IMG/VR virus record: IMGVR_UViG_3300044707_000344 | Location: 1-53,481 of that record | DNA: 53,481 nt | Direction: 5' to 3' (one strand) | DNA from: a virus | Notes under the pieces: model-generated | Told to the model about the DNA's origin: nothing | What the model saw: only the letters and a program-made list of their open reading frames with translations | Database searches by the model: none | In this document: in pieces, positions 7,793-17,100 of the stretch | Numbering within the stretch: the first letter of the stretch is position 1 | How the letters are laid out: the number at the start of each line of letters is the position of its first letter | Translations under genes and position numbers: made by a program

Positions 7793-9151
7793 GTGGACAA
7801 GCTCAAGAAGCTGCTCGACGAACTCGCCGCGGTGGTTGCCGAGATGGAAGCGACCTCGGAAATGCCCTCCGACGGTGACGCTCCCGCGATGAGTGCCGAG
7901 CAGGAGGCGTCCCTCCGCTCGCTCGAGACCCGTGCCGCTGGCCTCCGCGAGCAGATCGAGCTGCTGCAGCGGATTGAGGCGAAGCAGGTCGAACTGCGTG
8001 CCGTTCTGGAGCGTGCCGCTCCCGCCAAGACGGTCGAGAAGACCGAAGCCCCCGAGACCAAGGAGTCCGTCGTGGAAAACCGCAACTACGCTGTCCCCCG
8101 TGCGACCGGCAAGCTCAAGGGCTTCGTCGGCCCCAACGCCGAAGAGCGTGCCTACCGTGCCGGAATGCACCTCAAGGGCTTTGTGCTCGGTGACGAGGAG
8201 GCTCGTCGGTGGTGCCGCGATCACGGCGTCGAGAGCCGTGCCCAGGCGGGCGGCATCAACTCGCTCGGCGGCGTCCTCGTGAGCGAGGAGCTGTCGAGCG
8301 AGATCATCCGGCTCGTCGAGGAGTTCGGCGTGGTGCCGTCGGAGTTCCGCCGCGTCTCGATGAACACGGACAGCATTCTGGTCGCCCGTCGCACCGGCGG
8401 ACTGTCGGCTCGGCCGATCGGCGAGAACGCTGCTCCGACGACCAGTGACGTGACGTTCGACAACGTCAACCTCGTCGCGAAGCTCTGGGGCATCGACAAC
8501 CGCGTGCCCAACAGCCTGCTCGAAGACTCCGTGGTGGACCTGGCTGACGCGATGGCCGTCGAGGTGGCGCAGTCGTTCGCGGAAGCGTTCGACAACGCCG
8601 GCCTCATCGGTGACGGCAGCAGCACGTATCACGGGACGGTGGGCGTGGCGTCGGCCATCAACGATGGCACGCATACCGCGGGCGTGGTGACGGCGACCAG
8701 CCGCACGACGTTCGACGCCCTGACGCTGACCGACTTCACGAACCTCGTGGCTCGGCTTCCGCTGTTCGCTCGGCGGTCGGCGAAGTTCTACATCAGCCCG
8801 GCCGGGTACGGCTCGTCGATGCTGCGGCTCATGGTTGCCAACGCCGGCAACAATGCCTCGGACATTGCTGGCGGTGCGAACCTCCAGTTCCTCGGTTTCC
8901 CGGTCGTTCTCTGCCATCCGCTTCAGTCGGCCCTCACCGGAACGACCGGCACGGTGGCCTGCCTGTTCGGCGACATGAGCCAGGCGGCGACCTACGGCGA
9001 GCGGCGTGCGGTCACGATCAAGACCGACGGCAGCCGGTTCATCGAGTACGACCAGACGCTGACCTTCGCGACCGCTCGCGTGGCGATCGTCGCCCACGAC
9101 CTCGGCTCCACCACCAAGGCCGGCCCGGTGGTCGCCCTCAAGTTCGGCTGA
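7793..9151 (+). CDS. Major capsid protein, HK97 fold
   Basis: This 452-residue protein begins at GTG. Residues 1 to about 100 form an Ala/Glu/Leu-rich coiled coil, the delta/scaffold domain that the prohead protease normally removes. The rest matches HK97-type capsid proteins: GGINSLGGVLVSEELSSEII (N-arm and spine helix region), the P-domain with MAVEVAQSFAEAFDNAGLIGDGSS, and the A-domain with LQFLGFPVVLCHPL and FGDMSQAATYGERR. These subunits assemble the icosahedral shell. The gene follows the protease closely, and a decoration-like gene follows it. Confidence 0.95.
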   Translation: MDKLKKLLDELAAVVAEMEATSEMPSDGDAPAMSAEQEASLRSLETRAAGLREQIELLQRIEAKQVELRAVLERAAPAKTVEKTEAPETKESVVENRNYAVPRATGKLKGFVGPNAEERAYRAGMHLKGFVLGDEEARRWCRDHGVESRAQAGGINSLGGVLVSEELSSEIIRLVEEFGVVPSEFRRVSMNTDSILVARRTGGLSARPIGENAAPTTSDVTFDNVNLVAKLWGIDNRVPNSLLEDSVVDLADAMAVEVAQSFAEAFDNAGLIGDGSSTYHGTVGVASAINDGTHTAGVVTATSRTTFDALTLTDFTNLVARLPLFARRSAKFYISPAGYGSSMLRLMVANAGNNASDIAGGANLQFLGFPVVLCHPLQSALTGTTGTVACLFGDMSQAATYGERRAVTIKTDGSRFIEYDQTLTFATARVAIVAHDLGSTTKAGPVVALKFG

Positions 9152-9182
9152 ACAACACCCCCTTCCTAGGAGACTCTGATCC

Positions 9183-9623
9183 ATGAACCACGTTGCTGCT
9201 ACGAAGTCCGCTGCGGCCGGCAAGGGTGCGGTCTACACGTCCTCGCAGACCGCGACCCTGACGCTCGACACGCTGGGTTATGCCTATGCGTCCATTGACG
9301 TGATCGCCGGCCCTGCGGCGTCGACGTCGAGCGTGTTTCAGACCCTGACCCTGACGGAGTCGGATGCCAGCACCGGCACCTACTCCACCGTCTCGGGTTT
9401 CGCGGTCGACCTCAAGCCGGCGGCCTACGCCGGCCAGACCGCGACGGACGCGATGACCGTCTCGCGGCTGGACGTTGACCTCCGCGGCAAGAAGCGCTAT
9501 CTCCGGGTGGTGGCGAGCCCCAACACCGACACGGTGATCGTGGTCTCGGCTCGGCTCGGCCGCGGCGAGGCTGGCCCGGTCGACGCGACCGGCAAGGGTG
9601 TGAAGGTCTCGGTCGAGTCCTGA
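9183..9623 (+). CDS. Putative head decoration or minor structural protein
   Basis: This 146-residue protein is rich in Thr, Ser, Ala and Val and predicted to be mostly beta strand (SVFQTLTLTESD, RYLRVVASPNTDTVIVVSARL). It has no catalytic motif. CTAGGAGA precedes the ATG. The position directly after the capsid gene, before a strong terminator, is where phages usually place a decoration protein, so it is probably abundant. I do not recognise a specific family. Confidence 0.65.
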   Translation: MNHVAATKSAAAGKGAVYTSSQTATLTLDTLGYAYASIDVIAGPAASTSSVFQTLTLTESDASTGTYSTVSGFAVDLKPAAYAGQTATDAMTVSRLDVDLRGKKRYLRVVASPNTDTVIVVSARLGRGEAGPVDATGKGVKVSVES

Positions 9624-9648
9624 TCGCTTGACACTATCGTCATTCTGG

Positions 9649-9690
9649 GCGGCTGGCAGGGAGCAATCCCCGCCAGCCGCTTCCTTTTTC
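9649..9690 (+). terminator. Rho-independent terminator after the capsid module
   Basis: A perfect 9-bp stem (GCGGCTGGC with GCCAGCCGC) continues after one mismatch into GGGA/TCCC and closes on a GCAA tetraloop. A T-rich tail (TTCCTTTTTC) follows. Its place after the capsid and decoration genes could reduce transcription of later genes and raise capsid yield relative to them. Confidence 0.88.
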
Positions 9691-9703
9691 ACGAGGTACC
9701 AGA

Positions 9704-10441
9704 ATGATCGTCAAGGTGGGGAACACAGAGGCAGACATTCGCGTCGAGGCGGTGCTGTCGATGCCGCGGTTGAGCTTTACCGCCAACCACTTCGCATGGG
9801 CTCAGGCACTCATGCCGCTCGGCATTCGCCCGACGATGGGCACTGGTGCGTTCTGGGATCAGGTCAATTCTCGCATCTTCGAGCAGTTTATCGATAAGTG
9901 CGAATACATCCTCACCATCGACTACGACACGTTCTTCACGAGGGCCGATGTCGAGCACCTCTTTACGATGGCGCTCACGTTCCAGTGCGACGCACTTACG
10001 GGCTTGCAGACCAAGCGTGAAGACGGCCGTCCGATGCTCACGCTCAAGGGCACGCTCGACAATCCTCCCGAGAGCGGCAGCACGACGGTGCCTGCCAGCT
10101 GGTTCGGCGAGCCCGTGCAGGAGGTGGACTCCGCACATTTCGGGCTCACGGTAATCAGCACGGCCGCACTCAAGCGATGCAAGAAACCGTGGTTCTGGTC
10201 GAAGCCAGCGCCGGACGGCACCTGGAATGACGGCAGGTTAGACCCGGACATTTACTGGTGGAAGAACTGGCGTGAGAGCGGAAACCGCGTGTTCGTGACG
10301 CCGCGAGTGATTCTCGGCCACGGAGAGTACGTCGTGACGTGGCCCGGCAAGGATCTCAGCACGCCTGTTTTCCAGTGGACGACGGAGTTCACGAGCAAGC
10401 TGAAAGCCCCCGACACTGCATGGAGCGTGCCCCAATCGTGA
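9704..10441 (+). CDS. Putative GT-A fold glycosyltransferase
   Basis: This 245-residue protein has a nucleotide-sugar glycosyltransferase look. After a Rossmann-like start it has YILTIDYDTFFTRADVEHL, where DYD is a DxD-like metal/sugar-binding motif, and VDSAHFGLTVISTAALK, which resembles the acceptor-side region. DPDIYWWKNW and GHGEYVVTWPGK follow. It lies between the capsid terminator and the head-tail genes, which suggests it decorates a virion protein or DNA. It is a different family from the TAGT enzyme at 953. The exact substrate is unknown. Confidence 0.68.
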   Translation: MIVKVGNTEADIRVEAVLSMPRLSFTANHFAWAQALMPLGIRPTMGTGAFWDQVNSRIFEQFIDKCEYILTIDYDTFFTRADVEHLFTMALTFQCDALTGLQTKREDGRPMLTLKGTLDNPPESGSTTVPASWFGEPVQEVDSAHFGLTVISTAALKRCKKPWFWSKPAPDGTWNDGRLDPDIYWWKNWRESGNRVFVTPRVILGHGEYVVTWPGKDLSTPVFQWTTEFTSKLKAPDTAWSVPQS

Positions 10442-10692
10442 AAATCAAATTCCAGAAGAACTACTCGACTTACCGGCCGGGCGACGTTGTCGATTGCGAC
10501 GAGGCAGTGGCTCGTCGGCTCATCGCCGAGGGCACTGCCGTAGCGGATAGGCAGGCCGACCTGATCGAGACGGCGGCACTTGACCCTGGCGGCGAGTCTG
10601 CGGACCTGACTCCGCGGCGGCGTGGGCGACCTCCCAAGGAGCGAAGCGTTGAATTACCGCAGCACACGGACGGTCACGCAGCCGATAGTTGA
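10438..10692 (+). CDS. Small head-tail region protein
   Basis: This 84-residue protein starts at GTG overlapping the previous TGA (GTGA). Its opening, VKIKFQKNYSTYRPGDVVD, is typical of short phage proteins before the head-tail connector, with a KOW/SH3-like beta start and then ARRLIAEGTA. The tail is basic (PRRRGRPPKE, an AT-hook-like segment). An ATG at 10420 is an alternative start. The function is not known. Confidence 0.6.
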   Translation: MKIKFQKNYSTYRPGDVVDCDEAVARRLIAEGTAVADRQADLIETAALDPGGESADLTPRRRGRPPKERSVELPQHTDGHAADS

Positions 10693-11248
10693 GCCTGTCT
10701 CGCTGGCCGAGGCGAAGGGTCACTGCCGGATCGACTCCACGACCGACGACGCCTACATCGCGTCGCTGGTGACGGCGGCCCGCGAGTGGGTCGAGGCGTA
10801 CATGGACGAGTCGCTCGTCCACCAGCAGCTGACCATGAAGATGGACGGGTTCCCCGTCGAGATCGAGTTGCCGCGTCCGCCGATGGCAACTGCCGGCACG
10901 ACGACTGCCGTCACGGTCACCTACACGCTCGACGAGACAGGCACGACGGCAACGCTGTCATCGACGCAATACCGGGTGGACCGGGACAGCACGCCGGGCG
11001 TGATCCGCACGAACTACGGCGGGGCGTGGCCTGGGCACATCATGGACTACAACGCCGTCACTGTGACGTGGTGGGCAGGCCGCGGCTCGTCTGGAAACGA
11101 CGTGCCGCAGGGCATCCGCAACGCAATACTGATGCTCGTGGGGCACTGGTACGAGCGTCGGCTGGCGGCTGATGCCGGGGCGCTGAACGAGATTCCATTC
11201 GGGGCGAAGGCGCTGCTCGACGCTCAACGCTGGGGCTCGTACCGATGA
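10649..11248 (+). CDS. Head-tail connector protein, phiE125 gp8/HK97 gp6-like
   Basis: This is a 199-residue protein. Residues 1-60 have the connector pattern PVSLAEAKGHCRIDSTTDDAY followed by a helix (LVTAAREWVEAYMDESLV), and WPGHIMDYNAVTVTWWAG is the beta-rich middle typical of phiE125 gp8-type proteins. The C-terminus has RNAILMLVGHWYERR. It forms a ring under the portal. The TTG start at 10649 is chosen because AAGGAG lies seven bases upstream; it overlaps the previous gene by 44 bases. Confidence 0.85.
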   Translation: MNYRSTRTVTQPIVEPVSLAEAKGHCRIDSTTDDAYIASLVTAAREWVEAYMDESLVHQQLTMKMDGFPVEIELPRPPMATAGTTTAVTVTYTLDETGTTATLSSTQYRVDRDSTPGVIRTNYGGAWPGHIMDYNAVTVTWWAGRGSSGNDVPQGIRNAILMLVGHWYERRLAADAGALNEIPFGAKALLDAQRWGSYR

Positions 11249-11562
11249 TTGACCCTGGCAAGCTCCGCGAGCGGGTGACGGTGCAGGTCGCCAGTGGCAC
11301 GACCAATGCCCTCGGCGAAACGGTGCTGACGTGGTCCGACTCGTCTGCCGTCTGGGCGAGCGTGGAGGGCGTGTCGGCACGCGAGCAGATCACGGCGGGG
11401 CAGAGCCAGACGGCGATCAGCCATCGCGTGCGGCTGCGGTATCTGCCTGGCCTGACGCAGTCGCATCGCTTCTCGTGGCGGTCTCGCACGCTGGAGATTG
11501 TCAGCCTGCTCGAGCACGGCAACCGCCAAGAGCACGAGGCTATCTGCCAGGAGAACACCTAG
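11245..11562 (+). CDS. Head closure / head-tail adaptor protein
   Basis: This 105-residue protein matches the SPP1 gp16-like head closure family: IDPGKLRERVTVQ at the start, WASVEGVSAREQITAGQ in the middle and HRVRLRYLPGLTQSHRF before the last strand (LEIVSLLE). It seals the head after packaging and joins it to the tail. The ATGA overlap with the connector gene fits the standard gene order. Confidence 0.88.
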   Translation: MIDPGKLRERVTVQVASGTTNALGETVLTWSDSSAVWASVEGVSAREQITAGQSQTAISHRVRLRYLPGLTQSHRFSWRSRTLEIVSLLEHGNRQEHEAICQENT

Positions 11563-12363
11563 ATGGCGACAGCCGGTATCGTCATCTCGGCAGACTTTCC
11601 CGACCTCAAGCGGGTCGGGGACGCTATCCGCGGGCTGGGCGACAAGAACTTCACAGCCCAGGCGTTGAAGAATGCGCTGGAAAAAGCAATCTATCCGGCG
11701 TATCTGCGGCTGCGTGAACTGTCGCCTGTCGGTCCTACCGGCAATCTGAAGGCCGCGGCCTCGCACTTGGTGAAGGCATACCCGCGTGATGGTGCTGCCG
11801 TCGGCCTGATTGGCTATCGCCGGGCCAACAGGCAGGACTCTCGCAGTGCTGCCGGCGGCAAGGTCCGTGTCTCTAGTGCGTCTGCCGGTGACCGTGCGAA
11901 TCACCAGTGGCTCATTGAGTACGGCACGCGGCAGCGTGTGGTCGGCAAGTTTTCCAACACACCGTACCAGCGGAAAAGCCCGACGGTGCCGTTTGTGCGA
12001 ACCCGCATGGGCATACAAGAGACCGTCCGCGGCAAGGGCGTCGTGCATACGGTCAAGGGGCAGAACGCCTACATCGCGTCGAGCTTCAAGACCCTCGGGC
12101 CATTCGACACGATCCGCCAGCGAAACGGCCGGGTCCAGACTGATCCGCCGTATCCGGGGGCGTTCTTTCGCAAGTCAAAAACGCCCATCGTGATCGCACC
12201 GACGCCCGTGGGCGGTCGTGCAGGACGCCCGCCGGTTCGCACTGCTTTTGAAGAGTCGCAGAGTCAGGTGGCGTTCATCCTGCAGCAGGAGCTGCGGATC
12301 AGCCTGGAGCGAGCACTGAGCACGCTCACGTTCCGCGGCGAAGGCACCCTCTCCGGAGTCTGA
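11563..12363 (+). CDS. HK97 gp10-like neck/tail-joining protein
   Basis: This 266-residue protein starts right after the closure gene. It has the gp10-type pattern: LKRVGDAIRGLGDKNF, then ALEKAIYPAYLRLRELSPVGPTGNLKAA, and later HQWLIEYGTRQRV. It is longer than usual gp10 proteins because of a basic insertion (about 140-215) with PFVRTRMG. It is predicted to sit at the neck or tail terminator. The order, before a DUF3168 gene, supports this. Confidence 0.78.
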   Translation: MATAGIVISADFPDLKRVGDAIRGLGDKNFTAQALKNALEKAIYPAYLRLRELSPVGPTGNLKAAASHLVKAYPRDGAAVGLIGYRRANRQDSRSAAGGKVRVSSASAGDRANHQWLIEYGTRQRVVGKFSNTPYQRKSPTVPFVRTRMGIQETVRGKGVVHTVKGQNAYIASSFKTLGPFDTIRQRNGRVQTDPPYPGAFFRKSKTPIVIAPTPVGGRAGRPPVRTAFEESQSQVAFILQQELRISLERALSTLTFRGEGTLSGV

Positions 12364-12365
12364 CG

Positions 12366-12782
12366 ATGCCTTTGAAATCACCAGAGGCTGCCGTTCGCAG
12401 CCGCCTCGTCGCGACAGCCGGCGTGACCGCCCTCATCGGCACCCGCATCTATCCCGTCATCGCACCGGCCACGGCGGCCCTGCCGTTCGTGACGTGGCGG
12501 CGTGTGGCGGTCGAGCGGACGCAGTCCCTCAAGGGGCCGATCGGCACGCCGACAGTAAGCCTCTCGGTCGACATCTTCGCAGAGACCTACGAATCCGCGA
12601 GAGATATCGCAGACCAGTGCCGGCAGTCTCTGGATGGCTGGGGGGGCACATTGGAAAATGTGACTGTGGCGCGTGTGTCGCTCGACAACGAGAGCGACGG
12701 ATTCGCCCAGTTGGCCGGCGGCGACCTCCCGCCGGTCTACACCGTGCAGCAAATCTACGGCATCCTCTGGCAGGAGAATTGA
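12366..12782 (+). CDS. Tail completion protein, DUF3168-like
   Basis: This 138-residue protein follows the DUF3168 pattern: PEAAVRSRLVATAGVTALIGTRIYPV, then LPFVTWRRVAVE, VSLSVDIFAETYESARDIADQCRQSL and a final VYTVQQIYGILWQE. Members of this family cap the tail tube and attach it to the head. It sits as expected between the gp10-like protein and the tail tube genes. Confidence 0.85.
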   Translation: MPLKSPEAAVRSRLVATAGVTALIGTRIYPVIAPATAALPFVTWRRVAVERTQSLKGPIGTPTVSLSVDIFAETYESARDIADQCRQSLDGWGGTLENVTVARVSLDNESDGFAQLAGGDLPPVYTVQQIYGILWQEN

Positions 12783-12785
12783 GCT

Positions 12786-13166
12786 ATGGCAGTCACGCCT
12801 CATGACGGTGCGGGGACAGTGTTCACGTTCGGCGGCACGGCCTTCACCGTCACGAACATCGTTTACAACCTGGCCGATCCGGCGACCGACAACACGATAG
12901 ACGTGTCGCACCTCGGGCTCACCGCCGGCAACGCCGTCAAGACGATTGACCGCCCCCTGACCGGCAACGCCACCGACACTGGGCGGCAGGTCACGATCGA
13001 CTATCTCGGCAAGGCTATCGTCGCGGACGCCTCCAGTGCCGCCATGTCGATCTCGCACGCCGGCGTGACGTTCCTGTCGAAGGACGCCACGGTCGTCAGT
13101 TCGTCGGTGACATTCGCGACGAACGACGTCATCAAGGGCCAGGCAGTCTTCAAGGTCGCACGCTGA
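12786..13166 (+). CDS. Putative tail tube protein 1
   Basis: This 126-residue beta-rich protein (GTVFTFGGTAFTVTNIVYN, IDVSHLGLTAGNAV, VSSSVTFATNDVIKGQAVFKVA) resembles major tail proteins of siphoviruses in size, composition and position. It polymerises as rings to form the tail tube. A second similar gene follows, and I cannot tell which is the main tube protein; both may be present. Confidence 0.7.
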   Translation: MAVTPHDGAGTVFTFGGTAFTVTNIVYNLADPATDNTIDVSHLGLTAGNAVKTIDRPLTGNATDTGRQVTIDYLGKAIVADASSAAMSISHAGVTFLSKDATVVSSSVTFATNDVIKGQAVFKVAR

Positions 13167-13190
13167 TCGTCGTGACGGAGGCATCCCGTC

Positions 13191-13523
13191 ATGGCTGACT
13201 ATGCTGCCGGCGTTACCGTGACGTGGAACAGCGTAGCGTTCACTGAAGTCACAGACTTCAGGGTAACGCTCGGCGGCAATCTGCCAGTGTCGCGGGAGGC
13301 TCCCGCCGGCAGCGCGTTCGCGCTTGACCTTGGCACTATAGAGATAGCGTGCCTCGGGGCCGCGAACTGTAGCGTTGCCAATTACGGCAAGCGTGCCACG
13401 TTTCAAGTCTCGGGGCCGGGCGTCGTGTTCACGCATAAGGCCATCTTCGAGCGACTCGTCGTCGAGAAGAAGGTCAACGATGTGCAGAGGAACACCGTGA
13501 CGCTGCGTCTGGCACCCATCTAG
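13191..13523 (+). CDS. Putative tail tube protein 2
   Basis: This 110-residue beta-rich protein is preceded by a good ribosome site (GGAGG). It has VTVTWNSVAFTEVTDFRVTLGG and LDLGTIEIACLGAANCSVANYGKRATFQVS, a pattern like small phage tail proteins. It may be a paralogue or partner of the preceding tube candidate. There is no terminator between them, so they are likely co-transcribed. Confidence 0.65.
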   Translation: MADYAAGVTVTWNSVAFTEVTDFRVTLGGNLPVSREAPAGSAFALDLGTIEIACLGAANCSVANYGKRATFQVSGPGVVFTHKAIFERLVVEKKVNDVQRNTVTLRLAPI

Positions 13524-13532
13524 GAGACGAGC

Positions 13533-13877
13533 ATGGCACTGACGGCAGAGCAGATTCTGGCAAGCGACGACCTCGGATTGAAGAAGGTCACCGTCCGCGA
13601 GTGGGGCGGCGATGTCTACATCCGCGTGATGAGCGTCGGCGAGCGTGATTCCTATGAGCGGCTGTGGATGGGCAAGCGGGACACGGGTGTGGAGAACTTC
13701 CGCACCGAGTACCTCGCTCGCGTGCTCTGCACCGAGAAGGGCGAGCTGCTCTTCACCCGCGAGCAGGTCGCGTCACTGGCGAACAAGAGTGGAGCCGTCA
13801 TGGGCAGGCTCTTCGACGAGGCGCTCCAACACAACAACATGACGGAGGCGGACGTCGAGCAGCTGGGGAAAACCTGA
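13533..13877 (+). CDS. Tail assembly chaperone (G-like, short product)
   Basis: This 114-residue protein is in the usual place just before the tape measure gene. It has VTVREWGGDVYIRVMSVGERDSYE, as in phage tail-assembly chaperones, and ends in EADVEQLGKT. The run GGGGAAAAC at 13865-13873 just before the stop could allow a -1 slip into the downstream frame. The short product would be the more abundant chaperone. Confidence 0.82.
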   Translation: MALTAEQILASDDLGLKKVTVREWGGDVYIRVMSVGERDSYERLWMGKRDTGVENFRTEYLARVLCTEKGELLFTREQVASLANKSGAVMGRLFDEALQHNNMTEADVEQLGKT

Positions 13878-14185
13878 GTGTCTCGCCGACGCGGAGGTTC
13901 ATCTTCGCTTTGGCGGGGCACTTGAAGATGACGGTCGGCGAACTGTGCGAGCGAATGGATTCTCGCGAGTTGTCCGAGTGGATGGCTTACACGCGGTACT
14001 TCCAGGCATTGCCAGATCCGTGGAGACAGACAGGGCTCGAGGTGAGTGCGATGCTGGCACCGTACTCCGCAAAAGGCAAGGCACCGAGTGCCGAGGACTT
14101 CAACCCGATTGAGCATCCGCCGCAGCACGAGGATCAGATGCTCGCACAGATACGAATGCTGCAGTCGGCGCTAGGAACTGGCTGA
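13866..14185 (+). CDS. Frameshift extension of the tail chaperone (T-like part)
   Basis: This open frame in the -1 frame continues from the end of the chaperone gene and ends at 14185. It encodes SPTRRFIFALAGHLKMTVGELCERM then ELSEWMAYTRYFQ, a pattern very like the extended GT products of other siphoviruses. An in-frame ATG (13928) would give a truncated protein lacking part of the first helix, so a -1 frameshift near 13866-13872 is more likely. The G run suits slippage, but it is not a textbook heptamer. The last base is shared with the start of the tape measure gene (TGATG). Confidence 0.7.
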
Positions 14186-17100
14186 TGGCGAATATTCTCG
14201 GACTCGCGCTCAAGGTTAGCGGCGACGCCAGCGGGCTGGCGAAGTCACTCACGCCTGTCGATCGTGCGCTCGACAACCTCGGCAAGCAGGCCGAAAAGGC
14301 CACGGCTGTGTTCCAGCCGTTCGCTGAGAAGACGGCGGCAGCGGGCAAAGCTCAAGAGGAGTTCGCGGCGAAGTTCGAGTCGCTTGCCCAGCAGTTGCGA
14401 AACGGCGTTGTCGCGCCCAATGAGTACGCTGCCGCATTTGGGCAGTTGACCGAAGAGGCGAAGGCGGCGGCGGCGGCTTTCCAAGAGGGGCTGCAAATCA
14501 CGCAGCAGAATCAAACTGCTGATCAAGCAAGAGCGGCTAGTCTTGAGCGGCTCAACGAACTGCTGAAGATGGGTGCAATAGACGCCCGCAACTTTGGCCT
14601 TGAGTCAGCCAAGCTTTCTGAAGGATCGGACAGCACTGCCCTGGATCGCTTCACCGAAGCGATTGCCCCGCTGCGAGCGGCGTTTGAAGGCGGTGCCTTG
14701 TCTGCTGAACGCTTCGCAGAGCAGTCGCGGGAAATTGCTGCAGCGATCAGCGGATCAACGCCAACAGCAGAGCGGCAGGCAACGGCGATCCTTGAGCTAC
14801 GCGATCGCTTTGAAGCTGGGCGAATTTCTATTGAGCAGTACCGTGAAGAGTTTTCACGCATTCAGTCTGGCGACATTGCAACAACATTTGAGGTGCAGGT
14901 CGTCGGAGTTCGCGAGGGCGTTGAGGCGAGCAACGAACTGCGAGCCTCGTTAGCTCAACTGACTGACACGCAGATTACCGCAGCGTTGCAAATCGCTGGT
15001 GTCGAGGAACTGGACGATCTGCGGCAACAGTTTGCTGGCGTTGACGGTACGCAGATCGATGCGGTCCTCAAGGTTCTCGGCGTCGATTCGATTGATGCCG
15101 CACGCGAACGGTTGATCGCCCTGGGTGCTTTGCAGATCGAGCCAAAGCTGCAGGCGATCGGGTTTGAGAACATCGACGCTGCTCAATCAGCGATTGAGTC
15201 ACTAAGTGATCGCAGCGTCACGGCCACGCTTGAGTTTCTTGGGGCCGGGACTATCAGCGATGCGGCAGAAAGGCTGGCAGCACTCGACGGCACCACCGTC
15301 GAAGCGTTTCTGCAGGCAACTGGGTTTGAGTCAATAGATGCCGCCCAGGCCAAGCTTGGTGAGTTGAAAGACGTAGACGTGGCGGCGACGCTACAGCTAC
15401 TTGGCGTAGACACGATTGATGCCGCTAGGAATAGGCTTGTTGCGCTGGGCGAAGTACAAATTCAGCCAAAGCTGCAAGCCATTGGATTTGACTCCATTGA
15501 CGCTGCTCAATCAGCGATTGAGTCACTAAGTGATCGCAGCGTCACGGCCACGCTTGAGTTCTTAGGGACAGACAGCATCGACGATGCACGCGAGCGACTT
15601 GGCGTGATTGACGGCACGACCGTCGAGGCGTTCTTGAGAGCCAGCGGATTCGACTCGATTGACGCTGCACAAGCGAAGCTGGCAGAACTTCAGAGCGTAG
15701 ATGTTGCTGCCACGTTGACGGTGCTTGGCGTGGACACAATAGACGAAGCCCGGCAGCGGCTGGCGTCGATTTCTACCGTAGACATTGAGCCGGTTCTGCG
15801 GCTGCTTGGCGTTGATTCAATTGCTGATGCACGGCAGCAGCTTGCTGCTGTAAACGGCACGGAGATTGACGCGCAGCTTCGCGTGCTTGGCGTAGACGGC
15901 ATTGAGTCCGCAAAGGCACTGCTGGCCAGCGTCGAAGGCAAGAATGTCGACCTCATTGCCAAGACGCTCGGCCTTGATTCTGTTTTGAGCCTCACGCAGG
16001 CGATTGACGCATCCGAAAGCAAGACCGTCACTTTCGACGTTGCCGGAAACGCCGATGAAGAAACGAAGCGCATTGCGGAGCTTGTGACAGAGCAAGACGC
16101 CTATCAGGCTGCCATCGCCGAAGGGCTGCGTGTCACCCGCGAGGTTCGCACGGCAGAAGAACGGCGGGCAGCAGAGCTTGAAAAAATCGAGTCGCTGCTC
16201 GCGCGCGGTGCGATTTCGGAAGAGACTGCCGGGCGTGCTCGGGACAAGGCGACAGGGTCAGTAGAAGCGGCGGCTAGGGCCGAGGCTGAATCGCAGAAGG
16301 CTCGCGAAAAACTCCTGCAAGAAGGGGCGAGACTTACGGAGCAGTTTGCTTCGGAAGAGGAAAAACGAGCAAAGACAATTCAGCAGATTGATGATCTGCT
16401 AAAGGCGGGAGTGATCTCGGAGGAAACATACGCCAAAGCCAGGGGGCAGGCGACCGGCGAAGCGGACAAGGCGGCCGAAGCGGCGAGCAAGTATCAGCAG
16501 GTGATTGAGGACGGGCTACGTGTTACGGCCTCAGTGGCGACTGAGGAAGAGCGGCGAGCGACAGAGCTTGAGAAGCTGGAGAGCCTTCTATCGCAAGGTG
16601 CGATTTCTCAGGAGACGTTCGTCCGTGCGTCAGAGCGTGCCACTGGCGTCGAGAAAGAGCGTGCTGACGCTGCCGCTTCTGCGGCTCGCATCATCGCCGC
16701 GAACCTGACTCCGCAGGAAAAGTACGACCAGCAGATTCAAGAACTCACGCAGCATCTGGACGCCGGCCGTCTGACGCAAGAGCAGTTCAATCGGGCTGCA
16801 CAGAAGGCGAAGTCGGACCTCGACGGCGTCGGCTCGGAAGCAGCGAAGACCGACAAAAACATTGAGCGGCTCAACAAAAACGTCAGCATCCTCGCACAGA
16901 TTGAAATCGGCCGCTTGGTCTTCGACGGTGTGCGTGCCCTCGGCAACGCATTCACGAGCGTGACGAGCCAGATCACCAGCCTGGTGGGCTCTGTCAACTC
17001 GTCGCTCGACACGCTCAACGACTTCTCCGCAAGGACGGGCATCGGCGTCGAGGCGTTGCAGGGCTACGCCGTCGCCGCGAAGCTGGCCGGCGTGGACACG

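Noticed and set aside
7709-9223. A 504-residue minus-strand open frame opposite the capsid gene
   Set aside because: The plus-strand capsid match is unambiguous, and the minus frame reads as low-complexity Arg/His/Gly sequence. It is a shadow.
15175-15560. CRISPR-like direct repeats
   Set aside because: The repeats are 81 bases apart in phase with the reading frame and encode protein units, with no spacers.
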